Part shown: positions 23,601-32,700 of the stretch, piece by piece
How the letters are laid out: every line of letters starts with the position of its first letter
Numbering within the stretch: position 1 is the first letter of the stretch
Assembly: GCA_943736015.1 (NCBI GenBank)
Contig: OX031065.1
Span: 47,098,992-47,162,991, forward strand
DNA: 64,000 nucleotides
Reading direction: 5' to 3'
DNA from: Tridacna crocea
Lineage: Eukaryota > Mollusca > Bivalvia > Cardiida > Cardiidae
Translations under genes and position numbers: made by a program
The notes under the pieces: generated by a model
The model's input: the letters and a program-made list of their open reading frames with translations, nothing else
Databases searched by the model: none
Told to the model about the DNA's origin: nothing

Positions 23601-24358
23601 CCTTCGTTTGTTTGGCTTGATGCCCGTGTTGACATCTCCATAATATCGGATGGAGATGGTTTCCAATTTAGCGGTGGTCTTTTAGTCAGTGTATTCGAAC
23701 CGGGGTCCAATGACGGTACTATTTCCGGTCTTCTAGAGAATAATGGCGGTCTGCGGGAGAACTTGCCTCCATCGGGCTTCGGTTTTAAGGAAGATTTTCT
23801 TGGGTCACCACCCTGTCCTGTGCTCGGAGATCTGCTGGTTCCGTTATTATTGGGTGGTTTTGGTCTTCCTGGTAAAGAAGGATCTCTCGCCAACCAGTTC
23901 GACAAGAAAGGTCTTTTGGTTAAAGAGCTCGATGTAATACGAGAAACAGGTGGTGACCTTGTGTTCGGGAAATTGTTAGGTCGAGGTCTATTATTTGGAT
24001 CCTTACCGCCGCCAGACGAGCTGTAACCCGGGCATCCACTTGCACCACTCCCTGCTCCCTGATTGCAACCACCTGCCATGTCCTGTGGATCCATGTTCGG
24101 GTTTGGCGGGTTTTTATATGCAGGTGGGGGTTTGAAAGTCGAGGTCTTTCGACAATCCGGTACCCTGGCGTAAGGGTTGACGTCACGACGGTTGCGGGTC
24201 AGGTGATCGACTTCATGATCTGTGTTACTTCTGGTTGTTCCCTCATAACGTAACCAACCAGTGGCACAAAATGACAACATTTCGAGCAACAAGGCTGAGC
24301 CAGTTAATGCAAAAACTATGTACTGGAAAACGGCCTTGTTTGTTTTTATAGCAGTCAT
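17655..24358 (-). CDS. claudin/PMP22-like four-transmembrane protein A, complete, 3 exons
   Basis: On the minus strand, coding exons are 24358-23467, 20180-20025 and 17908-17655 (stop TAA), giving 433 residues. Both introns are phase 1; the first has a GC donor, the second is GT-AG. Hydrophobic segments lie near residues 10-34, 307-325, 336-358 and 383-405, both termini cytoplasmic by family rule. The first extracellular loop ends with G266-L267-W268, C275 and C286, the claudin/PMP22 GLW-C-C signature. Between TM1 and this motif lies an unusual insert of about 230 residues rich in Pro, Ser, Asn and Arg. It holds a furin-like RNRR at 55-58 and two TKRP dibasic sites. ATG 24358 is chosen over an upstream in-frame ATG (24403) because T8GCAG, a likely splice acceptor for a 5' UTR exon, lies between them. 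Expected roles are cell-cell contact or epithelial barrier; no subfamily can be named. It is a tandem paralogue of the gene at 29784-36361. Confidence -1.
18006..18270. repeat. GCGCAGGCTAAT-type palindromic element, complete
   Basis: Ends GCAACACGCGAAAAGGG / CCTTTTCGCGTGTTGC; inner GTGCCGTCTCGGATTAGCC with a perfect return arm. In intron 2 of claudin-like gene A. Confidence -1.
18285..18675. repeat. 0.39-kb terminal-inverted-repeat element
   Basis: CATCTTCGCGAGTCAAGG at the left and CCTTGGCTTGCGAAGATG at the right. A reversed copy is at 62583-62983. Confidence -1.
18690..18850. repeat. GCGCAGGCTAAT-type element, truncated
   Basis: CAGGCGAAAAGGGGC start, one palindrome and part of the tail. 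Confidence -1.
18857..19234. repeat. 0.37-kb element with GGTAAGACC ends in TTAA
   Basis: TTAAGGTAAGACCTGTAATGG ... GGGTCTTACCTTAA. Related copy at 36993-37346. Confidence -1.
19258..19485. repeat. PB-MITE, complete, GCTCG core
   Basis: TTAACCCTTTCCCAAACAAG ... GGGAAAGGGTTAA; centre AAAATTGCTCGCAACGAGCA. Confidence -1.
19636..19899 (+). mobile_element. SINE type 3, full length
   Basis: tRNA-like head GGGTGGCACAGTGGTGAGCG with B box GGGTTCGATACCC and CAT at the anticodon position, then the family body and ACCCCAATACAACCAACCA tail. Claudin-like gene A intron 2. Confidence -1.
19912..19985. repeat. CAGACTGCAC palindrome, nearly perfect
   Basis: GTGTAGATCCAAGATCAGAC and its return arm around GCACGTTCTGTGC. 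Confidence -1.
20508..20752 (-). mobile_element. SINE type 2
   Basis: Tail at left, head at right with a diverged A box; contains GTTATATCGCGGCGGCCAGTG. In claudin-like gene A intron 1. Confidence -1.
20835..20930. repeat. GCGCAGG-palindrome element, partial
   Basis: GTGAAAAAGGGGACTTAATG and TCAGCCTGTCTAGTCCGAGC only. Confidence -1.
21164..21325. repeat. inverted repeat, about 65-bp arms
   Basis: TTTCATCAGCTTGTGGTTAA pairs with TTAACCACAAGCTGATGAAC around CCCGTGCCTTACGGCGCTCG. Confidence -1.
21592..22632. repeat. two inverted GGACATCTGCCCCC minisatellite arrays enclosing another element
   Basis: Left array (21592-21900) repeats GGACATNTGCCCCC; right array (22443-22632) repeats GGGGGCANATGTCC. 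They are complementary and 540 bases apart. The spacer contains the CCWGG element at 22233-22432. Open frames in the arrays are repeat by-products. Confidence -1.
22233..22432. repeat. CCWGG palindromic element, complete
   Basis: GCCCGTATTCACCAACC ... GGTTGGTGAATATGGGC, CCAGG on both sides, long palindrome centred at AACCATTCGGTT. Confidence -1.
22740..22870. repeat. CAGACTGCAC-palindrome element, half
   Basis: TACAGTCTGATCTTCGATTC and the family tail ATTGAAATTGCAAAGTTTGG. Confidence -1.
22901..23110 (+). mobile_element. SINE type 1, full length
   Basis: tRNA-like head GTCCGTGGTCGTGAGGTAGA, CAT at the anticodon position, B box GAGTTCGATACC; body AGTTCCCAGGAAGCAGAATC; tail AAATAAATATGTTTAA. 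Confidence -1.
23166..23405. repeat. GCGCAGG-palindrome element
   Basis: GAAAAGTTTCGGCACAGGCC ... GGCCGAAACTTTTCGC around GCGCGGACTGCGC; lies just outside exon 1 of claudin-like gene A. Confidence -1.
23461..23466 (-). promoter_or_regulatory. non-canonical GC 5' splice site of claudin-like gene A intron 1
   Basis: The exon ends GAA-G and the intron begins GCAAGT, which matches the strong GC-AG donor consensus. Using it makes a glycine codon across the junction with the exon starting at 20180 and keeps the frame open. The nearby GT (exon ending ...GGCAA) would be out of phase and run into a stop. Confidence -1.
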
Positions 24359-24399
24359 GTTTATACTGCAAAAAAATGATACAGAGAGATAATTGTCAT

Positions 24400-24535
24400 A
24401 CACAAATAGTCATCGACAAATAGACATAGACAAATAGTCATAGACAAATAGACATGGACAAATAATCATAGACAAATAGACATAGATAAATAGTCATTGA
24501 AAAATATACATAGACAAATGATCATACACAAACTT
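24400..24535. repeat. 14-bp minisatellite
   Basis: About nine units of AGACAAATAGTCAT-like sequence, immediately upstream of claudin-like gene A exon 1. Nothing recognised from 24540 to 25300. Confidence -1.
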
Positions 24536-25309
24536 TATTTGACTATTATATAAGCTTGTACACCTCCTACTCATACAAAATGAAAAGTTAATATCAGATG
24601 TTTTCATGAAAACTGGCCAGTTCTGATTGGCTAATATATTTTCATAGCTCAAAGGGAACAAATCACGTTGTGCCGGAACTACTTTGGCTGCAGGTTACTT
24701 TTGCGGGTCCTACACACTGCATACTATGTTCATTTACTTTCGTTCTATTGGTTAATTTCCAGTATTGAGGGATCTGAAAATTGCTTCCCAATTGTATTCT
24801 TGCGCCATACAAATATGAGTGGAAGGAGCTTTAGAAACTCTAACGTTAGATTTAAAAATGAAGAAAATGAAAAGATATAAACATATATTTCCAGGTGAAT
24901 TCGTAATATGTTACTTGTTGGTTAAGTGACAGAGTTAAATAAGTGAACACCGGTAGAATGGCCAAGTAATTTCATTTGAATTTAAATCATACCGTTTAAA
25001 AGTATGAAAAATATTGTAAAGATGAAAGTCATTTATCATCTTAGTCGCTGCCAGAAAAAAATCAGTCTAAATTCAGGAAAAAAAAGTAAACAAAAGACAT
25101 AGCTACGTAGTTTTGAAATTAATTTCTCTGTCAGCGACTAAACTTGAGCCGACTGTACAAAGACAGATTTTCATCTATACAATAATTTCCATGCCTTTTA
25201 AATGGTATGTTATGAATTCAAAATGCACGAAAGCACTCGCTTTATTCACATTTGGCCTTTATTGTCACTTTAAAGAAATATTAACATATTGGACAATGAC
25301 TATATGTAT

Positions 25310-25800
25310 ACCGCACGAGAACGCAGACCTGTCCAAATTGAAATCATTTGCAAACGACGATTCATTTATGGTTCACAGAGTAGAATTTGATAGGATAAAA
25401 CATGATGAAAAATGGAGAAAATTCTTCTTCAGGAAAAAGTTATCTTTTTGCCAAAATGGTTTTACACGTATTCATATTTTAGTGTTTGTTGATTATGCCT
25501 GTTTTCAGTGTGATGATTTCAAAATCTTACATAATTTAATTTGTTGCAAAATTGTTGCCGGATATAGTTGGAAAATTTTTTAATTCTTCACCAAACAATA
25601 CCGAGTTTTAACATCCCCGAGAAAAAAAAAAGTCTTTGAAAACAAAGTGGAAAAGGGAGAAAATGCTGGTACCCAGCATTTTCTCCTTTTTCCATTATGT
25701 TTTCTGTTCTATTCTTATTACTCGTTTCCCATCATTTGAACAACATTCGATTTGGCACCTGAGTAAACCAAAAATCTTTTCGTCGAATAAAGAATTAGAT
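25310..25800. repeat. two degenerate PB-MITE copies
   Basis: Remnants at 25315-25460 and 25580-25790; the second keeps TTAATTCTTCACCAAAC and GAAAATGCTGGTACCCAGCA. Confidence -1.
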
Positions 25801-26119
25801 AATATCTATAACAATTTCAAGACTAACAGATACAATCTAATCCCCTCTCACCAAGTCACAATTTTAAGTCTGCAAACTTACTTCCACAATCTATAAAACT
25901 GTGCACCGTTCTGCGCTGCATCGCTGAATATATACTGTTTATATTAAGAGAACTTAAAACATCATAAAACTTACTGGTTTTCGTCTAATTGGCAAATCGT
26001 GGTCGACCAGGTGATGGTTGCAGCTAGAATTTCACAGTACCCCATAATAAAAAAAACTCAAAAAAAGAATCAGGTGGTCCTCGATAGGTGGTGGGAAGCA
26101 TGGTCTAACTTTTCACGAT

Positions 26120-26225
26120 GTAGGTATCTTATGATTGACTATATCGGCGGTTTACTTCCAAAGTCTCGTAACTGCAGCTTGTAACAAGATGTAGTTACGA
26201 GATTTTCGAAGTAAACCGACGATAT
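26120..26225. repeat. imperfect palindrome
   Basis: ATATCGGCGGTTTACTTCC pairs with GAAGTAAACCGACGATAT; a relative is at 41920-41995. Confidence -1.
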
Positions 26226-26516
26226 GGTGTTTTAACAACGTTTTCAACATTATTTCAGTTATATCGCGGCGGTCAGAGCACCTATCTATGCTTTTGCCAG
26301 GGTTTCTTTTAGTACCAGTCCTCCGTACAATATTCCTGTAGAGCCATGACTACTTTCCCACATAAACATCTTCGAAATAAATATTGTTCAGTGGCGAGAG
26401 AGGAATGAATCATGTCACTATAACTAACATCAGAAATCGGTCGAGCCAGGGATCGAACCAGCGAACTCCTGATCTTGATTCCTGCACGCTACGGACACGC
26501 CTACCGGCGCTTGGCT
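26221..26516 (-). mobile_element. SINE type 2, diverged
   Basis: Tail TTTCAGTTATATCGCGGCGG near the left, head with GGTTCGATCCC (minus) near the right. Confidence -1.
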
Positions 26517-26569
26517 CTTGGAATTTTATTCAGTCCATGTACATTTTAATTGTATTTACCCTGTGCTGA

Positions 26570-26782
26570 AAATCAAGTCCGAATCCTAACGAACCTGAGA
26601 AAGAGCTTTGAAAACATTGTGGGAAAAGGAGAAAATGCTGGGAACCAGCATTTTCTCCTTTTCCCACAATGTTTCTACCCAGTCAAAGCAAATTTCAATT
26701 CTTGAGCCACAGTTGTTTTTGTCGTCTGCAAATGCTTTCAATTTTGGCAAGTCTAAAATTTTCTCTTTTGTAAAGAAGTTAA
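26570..26782. repeat. PB-MITE, left end decayed
   Basis: Perfect GCTGG core; right end GTAAAGAAGTTAA. From 26783 to 27265 I see only weak TACGTAG repeat traces. Confidence -1.
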
Positions 26783-27269
26783 AGGGGAGTACTTGAATTT
26801 AGAGTTGTAAAATCTCAACAATCTTTAAAAGGTATTTCGTATCACAGAATCAAGTTTGGCCATGGCTCTGGTAAACTATAAATAAAATCTACAGTAAAAG
26901 AAGACAGATAGAATGGTATTTCTTAAATGGGATACGTAGCGCCTTAATGTATTTGAAGATTTTGCGTCGATTATGTTGAGTATGCTTGAAAAAGTATTAA
27001 GAACTGAATCTAGTTAGGTAATTGTGCTGGCAAACCATCAATAATATCCACCAAAAGAGAAAATAGCCTATATTTTCTTAAAGGGATACGTAGGGTCTGG
27101 AGGTATTTTTAGATTTCGCGTCTATTATGTTGGATGATATCACATGCCTTTGAATTTCCATTTATCCATCCCAGAATAATAAGATTTTCCTTGGTCGATC
27201 TTTGTACACTTATGAAAGCATATATTGGTGCATCGCCTGTATGTACATGTATTACGGAATAGTGAAATT

Positions 27270-27308
27270 TTCAACACCGTTACTATATATAGCACAGTGG
27301 CAACTGCT

Positions 27309-27374
<66 letters not shown>

Positions 27375-27413
27375 AAGAGGGAATCACCAATGTGCTATTT
27401 ATAGTAACGGTGT
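27270..27413. repeat. inverted repeat with (TA)n centre
   Basis: CCGTTACTATATATAGCAC returns as GTGCTATTTATAGTAACGG around about 27 TA units. Nothing recognised from 27414 to 27875. Confidence -1.
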
Positions 27414-27875
27414 CCGATAAAAAAAATTCTTCTTTAATCCCTTGATAGAGCAATGAAAAATTCTTTATCCCGTAACAGACCAATGGAATTTCAGAGGCCT
27501 GAGGTGATATTCAAATTGGTGGAATGACGTCATTTCTGATCCCATGATAATACACAGAGTTATCGATTGCTTAACAGTCATCGCGTTATTAAACACAAAA
27601 CTTGCAACTTTTTACCGTATACACCCGTCAAGTTTCTTTAACCTTCCGTTAAAAAAACAATTTATAATATCCTTTAAAAGCACATTACATGACATGTTGA
27701 TTCATGACAAAAAATATGTATCACTATGCACCTACCAGCATGCACCTAGCACCCAGTAAGAACTTTGGCATTAAAAATATTGTAGCAGAAGCTTTCATGT
27801 TTTAAAGTCTGCATTTTTGAAAATTTGTAACGATCGTAAAATATCAACAGGCCCCTTTAAACGACACAATAAATG

Positions 27876-28138
27876 AGTCGTGCTGTATGGAAAAGAGGCT
27901 TAAGGCATTTGAAAAAGAATCGGCTCAGGTCAGCCTGCGCAGTACGCGCAGGCTGACCTGAGTCGAATCTTTTTGCCAATGGCCAACCTCCTGCATGTCA
28001 CGTGACCGGTCTTCCGATTAATTTAGTAAATTTCTGTACAAAATAGATTTCATGTACCCATATTTATGTAATGATTTGGTTGGTATATTTACAAAGCATC
28101 ACGGAGATGCATTAAGCCCCCTTTTCACAGAGCATGGC
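27876..28138. repeat. GCGCAGG-palindrome element, complete
   Basis: GTGCTGTATGGAAAAGAGGC ... GCATTAAGCCCCCTTTTCAC; centre TCAGCCTGCGCAGTACGCGC. An A-rich tract follows at 28204-28246. Confidence -1.
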
Positions 28139-28479
28139 TCAGATATATTTATTGTCATTGCGCAGAAAGATCTTAATACAGTTACTAATCTAATTCAGAC
28201 AATTAAAAAAAAAAGAAGAAAAAAAAAAAAAAAAAAAAAAGAAAATTAAGAAAAAGTCCCACACACGAACAAAAGAAATAATTACAGAAAATAAGCTTAA
28301 AATTAAAAGGTTCTGTGATGAAATATGATGAATCAAGTAATTATCAAGATAAACGTGTCCTAGATTGACTGTAATTATGTAAATGAACGGAAGCTGAAAC
28401 TGCAAAAAAGAAAATAAAGCAATGCATTGTGGGAATAATTGGCTTTCATCCTTGACCGCCAAAAATAACCGAGCCACCC

Positions 28480-28810
28480 GCTCTGAGAAAAGGGGCCTTA
28501 ATGCATCTCCGTTATGGACAGTACCAAGCTAGATATCTCATAGAAATCCGTAAAATCCACTTTGTTTAACAAACTGACTGGAACTCTTGAGGTAGAGTTA
28601 TCATTTGATATGCAGAAAATGTAAAGATGTCGAAAAGTTTCGGCCCATGTCGGCCTGCGCGAACTGGGAGGGTTATTTCTCTGCATTACAGCGGCAAAAG
28701 TATCAATTCGTGTCAGCCTGCACGGACTGCGCTGGCTGACATGGGTCGATGCTATTTTTGCAGCTGCATTAAGCACCCATTTAATAGAACATAGCCCATA
28801 TATTTTTCCC
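28480..28810. repeat. GCGCAGG-palindrome element with duplicated centre
   Basis: Two palindrome blocks (28635-28665, 28700-28750) between GAAAAGGGGCCTTAATGC and GCATTAAGCACCC. Confidence -1.
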
Positions 28811-28849
28811 CACAAAATCCCCCGTATTTTGCGCATGGCAGCCGAAGAC

Positions 28850-29080
28850 TAACCTTACGCTACACAATCCCGAGTTTTGACTACCTTAACCAAATTGAAA
28901 GCATTTGCAGACGATAAAATAAAGGTGACTGAAAAATTGAAATTTGTTCTTGGAAGGGTAGAAAACACTGTGGGAAAAGGAAAAAATGCTGGTTACCAGC
29001 ATTTTCTCCTTTTCCCACAGTGTTTTCAAAAGGCTTCTTTCTCAGGGGCGTCAAAAGTAGGGATTGTGTGGTAATGAGTG
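28850..29080. repeat. PB-MITE, complete
   Basis: CTAACCTTACGCTACAC ... GGTAATGAGTGAA; GCTGGT core. Confidence -1.
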
Positions 29081-29084
29081 AAGG

Positions 29085-29577
29085 AAAAAACGTTTAAAAC
29101 ATTATAAAAAATGAGTAAATAGTGGTTACCAGCATTTCCTCGTTTTCCCACTATGTTTTCTACCCTAGTATAGACAAATTCCATCTTTTGAGCAACACTT
29201 AAATTGTCGTCTGCAAATGCTTTCAGTTGTTACAAGTTGTGTAGTAAACGGGTTAAACGTTAGAATCATTTTCCGTCAGCATCTTAAAGATAATGGATTA
29301 ATCCAAGGATTGAAGTCATTACCAAACGACAAAATTTTAGGTTTGTCTAAATTGAAAGCATTTGCAGACGACAAAATAAAAGTAACTGTAAAATTGAAAT
29401 TTGTTTTGTGAAGGGTAGATAACACTGTGGGAAAATGGGAAATTGCTACATTTTATCCTTTTCCCACAATGTTTTTGGGAAAATGGGAAATTGCTACATT
29501 TTATCCTTTTCCCACAATGTTTTCTAAAAACTTGTTTCTCAGGGTCTCAAAAGAAGGGATTGTGTGGTAATGGGTTA
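29085..29577. repeat. two PB-MITE copies with duplicated host flank
   Basis: Copies at 29085-29255 (left-truncated) and 29314-29577. The second has an internal duplication of GGGAAATTGCTACATTTTATCC. GGTTAAACGTTAGAATCATT follows both copies. Confidence -1.
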
Positions 29578-29659
29578 AACGTTAGAATCATTTTCTGTCA
29601 GCATCTTAGTTAAAGATAATGGAAAATTCAAGGATTATTCGGCTAGAATATCATTCATC

Positions 29660-29735
29660 AAACTGGACAGTGTCGATCCAAGATCAGACTGCACATACTG
29701 TGCAGTCTGATCTCGATCTACTCTGTCCGGATGTT
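29660..29735. repeat. CAGACTGCAC palindrome
   Basis: GTGTCGATCCAAGATCAGAC with return arm; 50 bases downstream of the claudin-like gene B stop. Confidence -1.
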
Positions 29736-29783
29736 ATCCCAAACATGTGAAAAGTTGAAAAATAATTTCACTCTGTCATACTG

Positions 29784-32700
29784 TTATTTCACTATCATCT
29801 CGATTCTCGGGTCGATATAAACACTGTTTGTCAACCTCCCTGTATTAGTTTCTGCTTGAATCACACCAGTTTTTCTCATCTCCGAGTAGCCCTCAGATCG
29901 AGCGCCTTCGCCTTCAAAATCGCTTTCAACTAAAGCTTGGATAGGTCGTTTGGTTTTTGTCCGTTTAGACGCTATCAGCATAGTTGCTGATATGACCGAA
30001 AATAGTGCGGCCATGCCTGCTGCCAGAGCTGACCAGAAAAACCCAAATTTTGTGGTAACGTCAAGTTCACTTTCCAATGATTGTTGAAAGTCCGCTGTTA
30101 TCATTATAATTCGAATAATGGGTATAAAAGCCATCACACCTGAAATTACACAAAATTAAAGATACATCTTCTTACGAACACAGTCCGTAACAAAGAAACA
30201 AATGAACAAATGCATGGCAGAAATAAGGGACCAGGCAGGATTCGAATCCTAGAACGCCCGGACGAAAGGCCAATACCATAACCACTGAGCTAAAGATAGA
30301 TCTCCCTAATGTAGTTGATAGGTATCGTATTGAAATCCGGACGAAGACGTGCATGAAGGAGTTGTCTCCCGTAACAATCTAGTAATCCTTTTAGCCAGTT
30401 CTTAAAGGTGGGTATTTAGAAATTTTAGATCTCACCAAATTAAAAAAATATATACATCACTGAAATTTATATGAAAAAAAATACAAATCATCAATCATTA
30501 AGATTTATAAAATTACTTTTTTTATGGTATTCCCTTAAAAGGCTACGTATTCTCTTAAGGTATTTTTAGATTTCGCACCAAAAATCAGTAAAGCATTGTG
30601 GGAATGTCAAGTGACTGGCACCTGACTAATAACACTTAAATTCCATTACGTAACAAACATGTAATACATGTAATTATTTTCCACAATGTCTTATGCGGAC
30701 GCTACGTTTGAAACTTCGTCTGTGTATTCCTATTTGTAAATGAGAGAAATGATCATCTAAAAATAGAACGTGTCTCCCGTTGGTGTCAACCTGGGCTTTA
30801 GTAAATCTCTAATTTCTCGTGTTGTCGGATGGTTTTCGACTACTGGGGTTTTATGAACACAACTTAAAAGAATTTGGGTGTATGAGGATGATTTTTTTGC
30901 ATTTTTTGTAAAATTTTCGTCCCAAAACCTGAAGGGCCACCTTTAAGGATTACGACCTCTAACTCATCGGTAAACACCGGCGTTTCCCTAAAGGCTATTC
31001 GGCCATGCTCGGAAGCTACCGACTTTTCATATGAGAGTAAGAGGACGTAGACTCACTAACTCATCGGTAAATATTATGTAACATCGACGTTTACGTAAAA
31101 GCCATTCGGTCAATCTCGCCACCTTCCGTCTTTTAACCCTTTACCACATAAGGTATTTCCATTGTACATATCTCTAATTGAGCCTAAATAACAGCATGGA
31201 TGAAGCCGTTTCTTATGTGTATACGACACCTTTTGATAGCATAGAAAACATTGTGACAAAAGGTAAAATTGCTCGTCACGAGCAATTTCACCTTTTGCCA
31301 CAATGTTTTCCAAAGGCTCCTACACGCAATGCGTAGAAATGAGTATCTATGGAGTAAACGGCTAATATGAAAGTTAGGGGATGTAGACCTTAAATCCATT
31401 TCATTTTTTCTATATCAAACTACAATTTTCCTTGTATTAATCAACTTCAAACAAATCGATCCACATGTACATTGGACATCACCTCAAAAAGAAAAGTCTT
31501 TTTAATGCATTGATTTACAGAAGTAAAGACGTATAAAATAAACTATTGCTAACCGGAAGCTGCAAATGCCAGCGCCCCCAAGTATACCGGAAACTGTTTT
31601 GTAGTGCAACATGGTTTGTATATAATCAATAGACAGCTTATCCCCAAACAGCATGATATCGTTGACAACAGGTACTCCACTCGAAGATCGTTCCACAGAG
31701 GTAGGTTGATGTCTGAATAAAAAATGATATTGCAATATTAGATGTAACAGTGGCAGAAAAGTATAGTAGCCTGACGGGAAGCACGAACCTCGCCACTTAT
31801 TCTTGTCTCTTTTGATTCTTCTCCATGTGAACTGCTGCCTGTACTCACGATAAATGTGTGGCCCTATGAACTGTACCAAAGTTGACACCCACTCTCGGGT
31901 ATCGAACTTGGGATCTGATGTTTACGAGACCGACTTTCTATCTCACATACACGCACACCACACAAGTTTGTCAAGTTTGATTGCTTATACACCCTTTTCA
32001 TCACACCAAAACCTAGAGGCCTTTTTCTACACGAATTTTAATCGCACGAGTATTAAGACATTAATTTCAGTCAGTAACCGTAACAATTTCTGATTATGCA
32101 AACCATTTAAACCATACAATGGCAAAAGAAAGTCTAGAATTTGGATGTATTGGGGTTTAACGCCATTTTAACAGCTAAGGTCATATCATGGCGGTCGGTG
32201 ACGCACATGTGTTTCTTGGCTTTCGCACTCCAGTACTAACATAACTTTCTGTCTAAAGCCACCGACTACTTTTCTCACATGCTTCAGCAGAGACGAGAGG
32301 TGGAAATACGCCGGAAAGAAAGTTCGCCTCAACCGGGTATCGAACTCACAACCACCTGGGCCCGTATTCACCAACAATTCTTAAGAAAGTTCTCTGTCTT
32401 ATTCTCCAGAACTTTCTACATTTGTCAGTAACACAACTTCTTATTGGCTTTAAACCTTTCGGTTATTTACAAATAGAAAACCTTGGAGAATAAGACTAAG
32501 AATATTCTTAAGAATAGTTGGTGAATACGGGCCAAGGTCATGAGTCCGACACGCTCACCACAAAGCCACCCGGGCGGGCAAAAAAAAGGAGGTCTAACGC
32601 GTCTTCATAATGCATTAAACAAAGTGAGATATGTAAAGTACCTCACAACTAAGTATGACAAAGGGATAACAACCCCAAATTACCTTCAGATATAAACAGT

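Noticed and set aside
23743-24026. Plus-strand open frames opposite claudin-like gene A exon 1
   Set aside because: Antisense shadows; the minus-strand frame has transmembrane segments, the GLW-C-C motif and consistent splicing.
24400-24535. CRISPR-like regular repeats, also at 49324-50095
   Set aside because: Units are directly adjacent without unique spacers, and the DNA is animal nuclear sequence.
31502-31740. Open frame reading RHQPTSVERSS through exon 4 of claudin-like gene B
   Set aside because: Wrong phase for both neighbouring exons; the phase-1 frame gives TM2 and the start of TM3.
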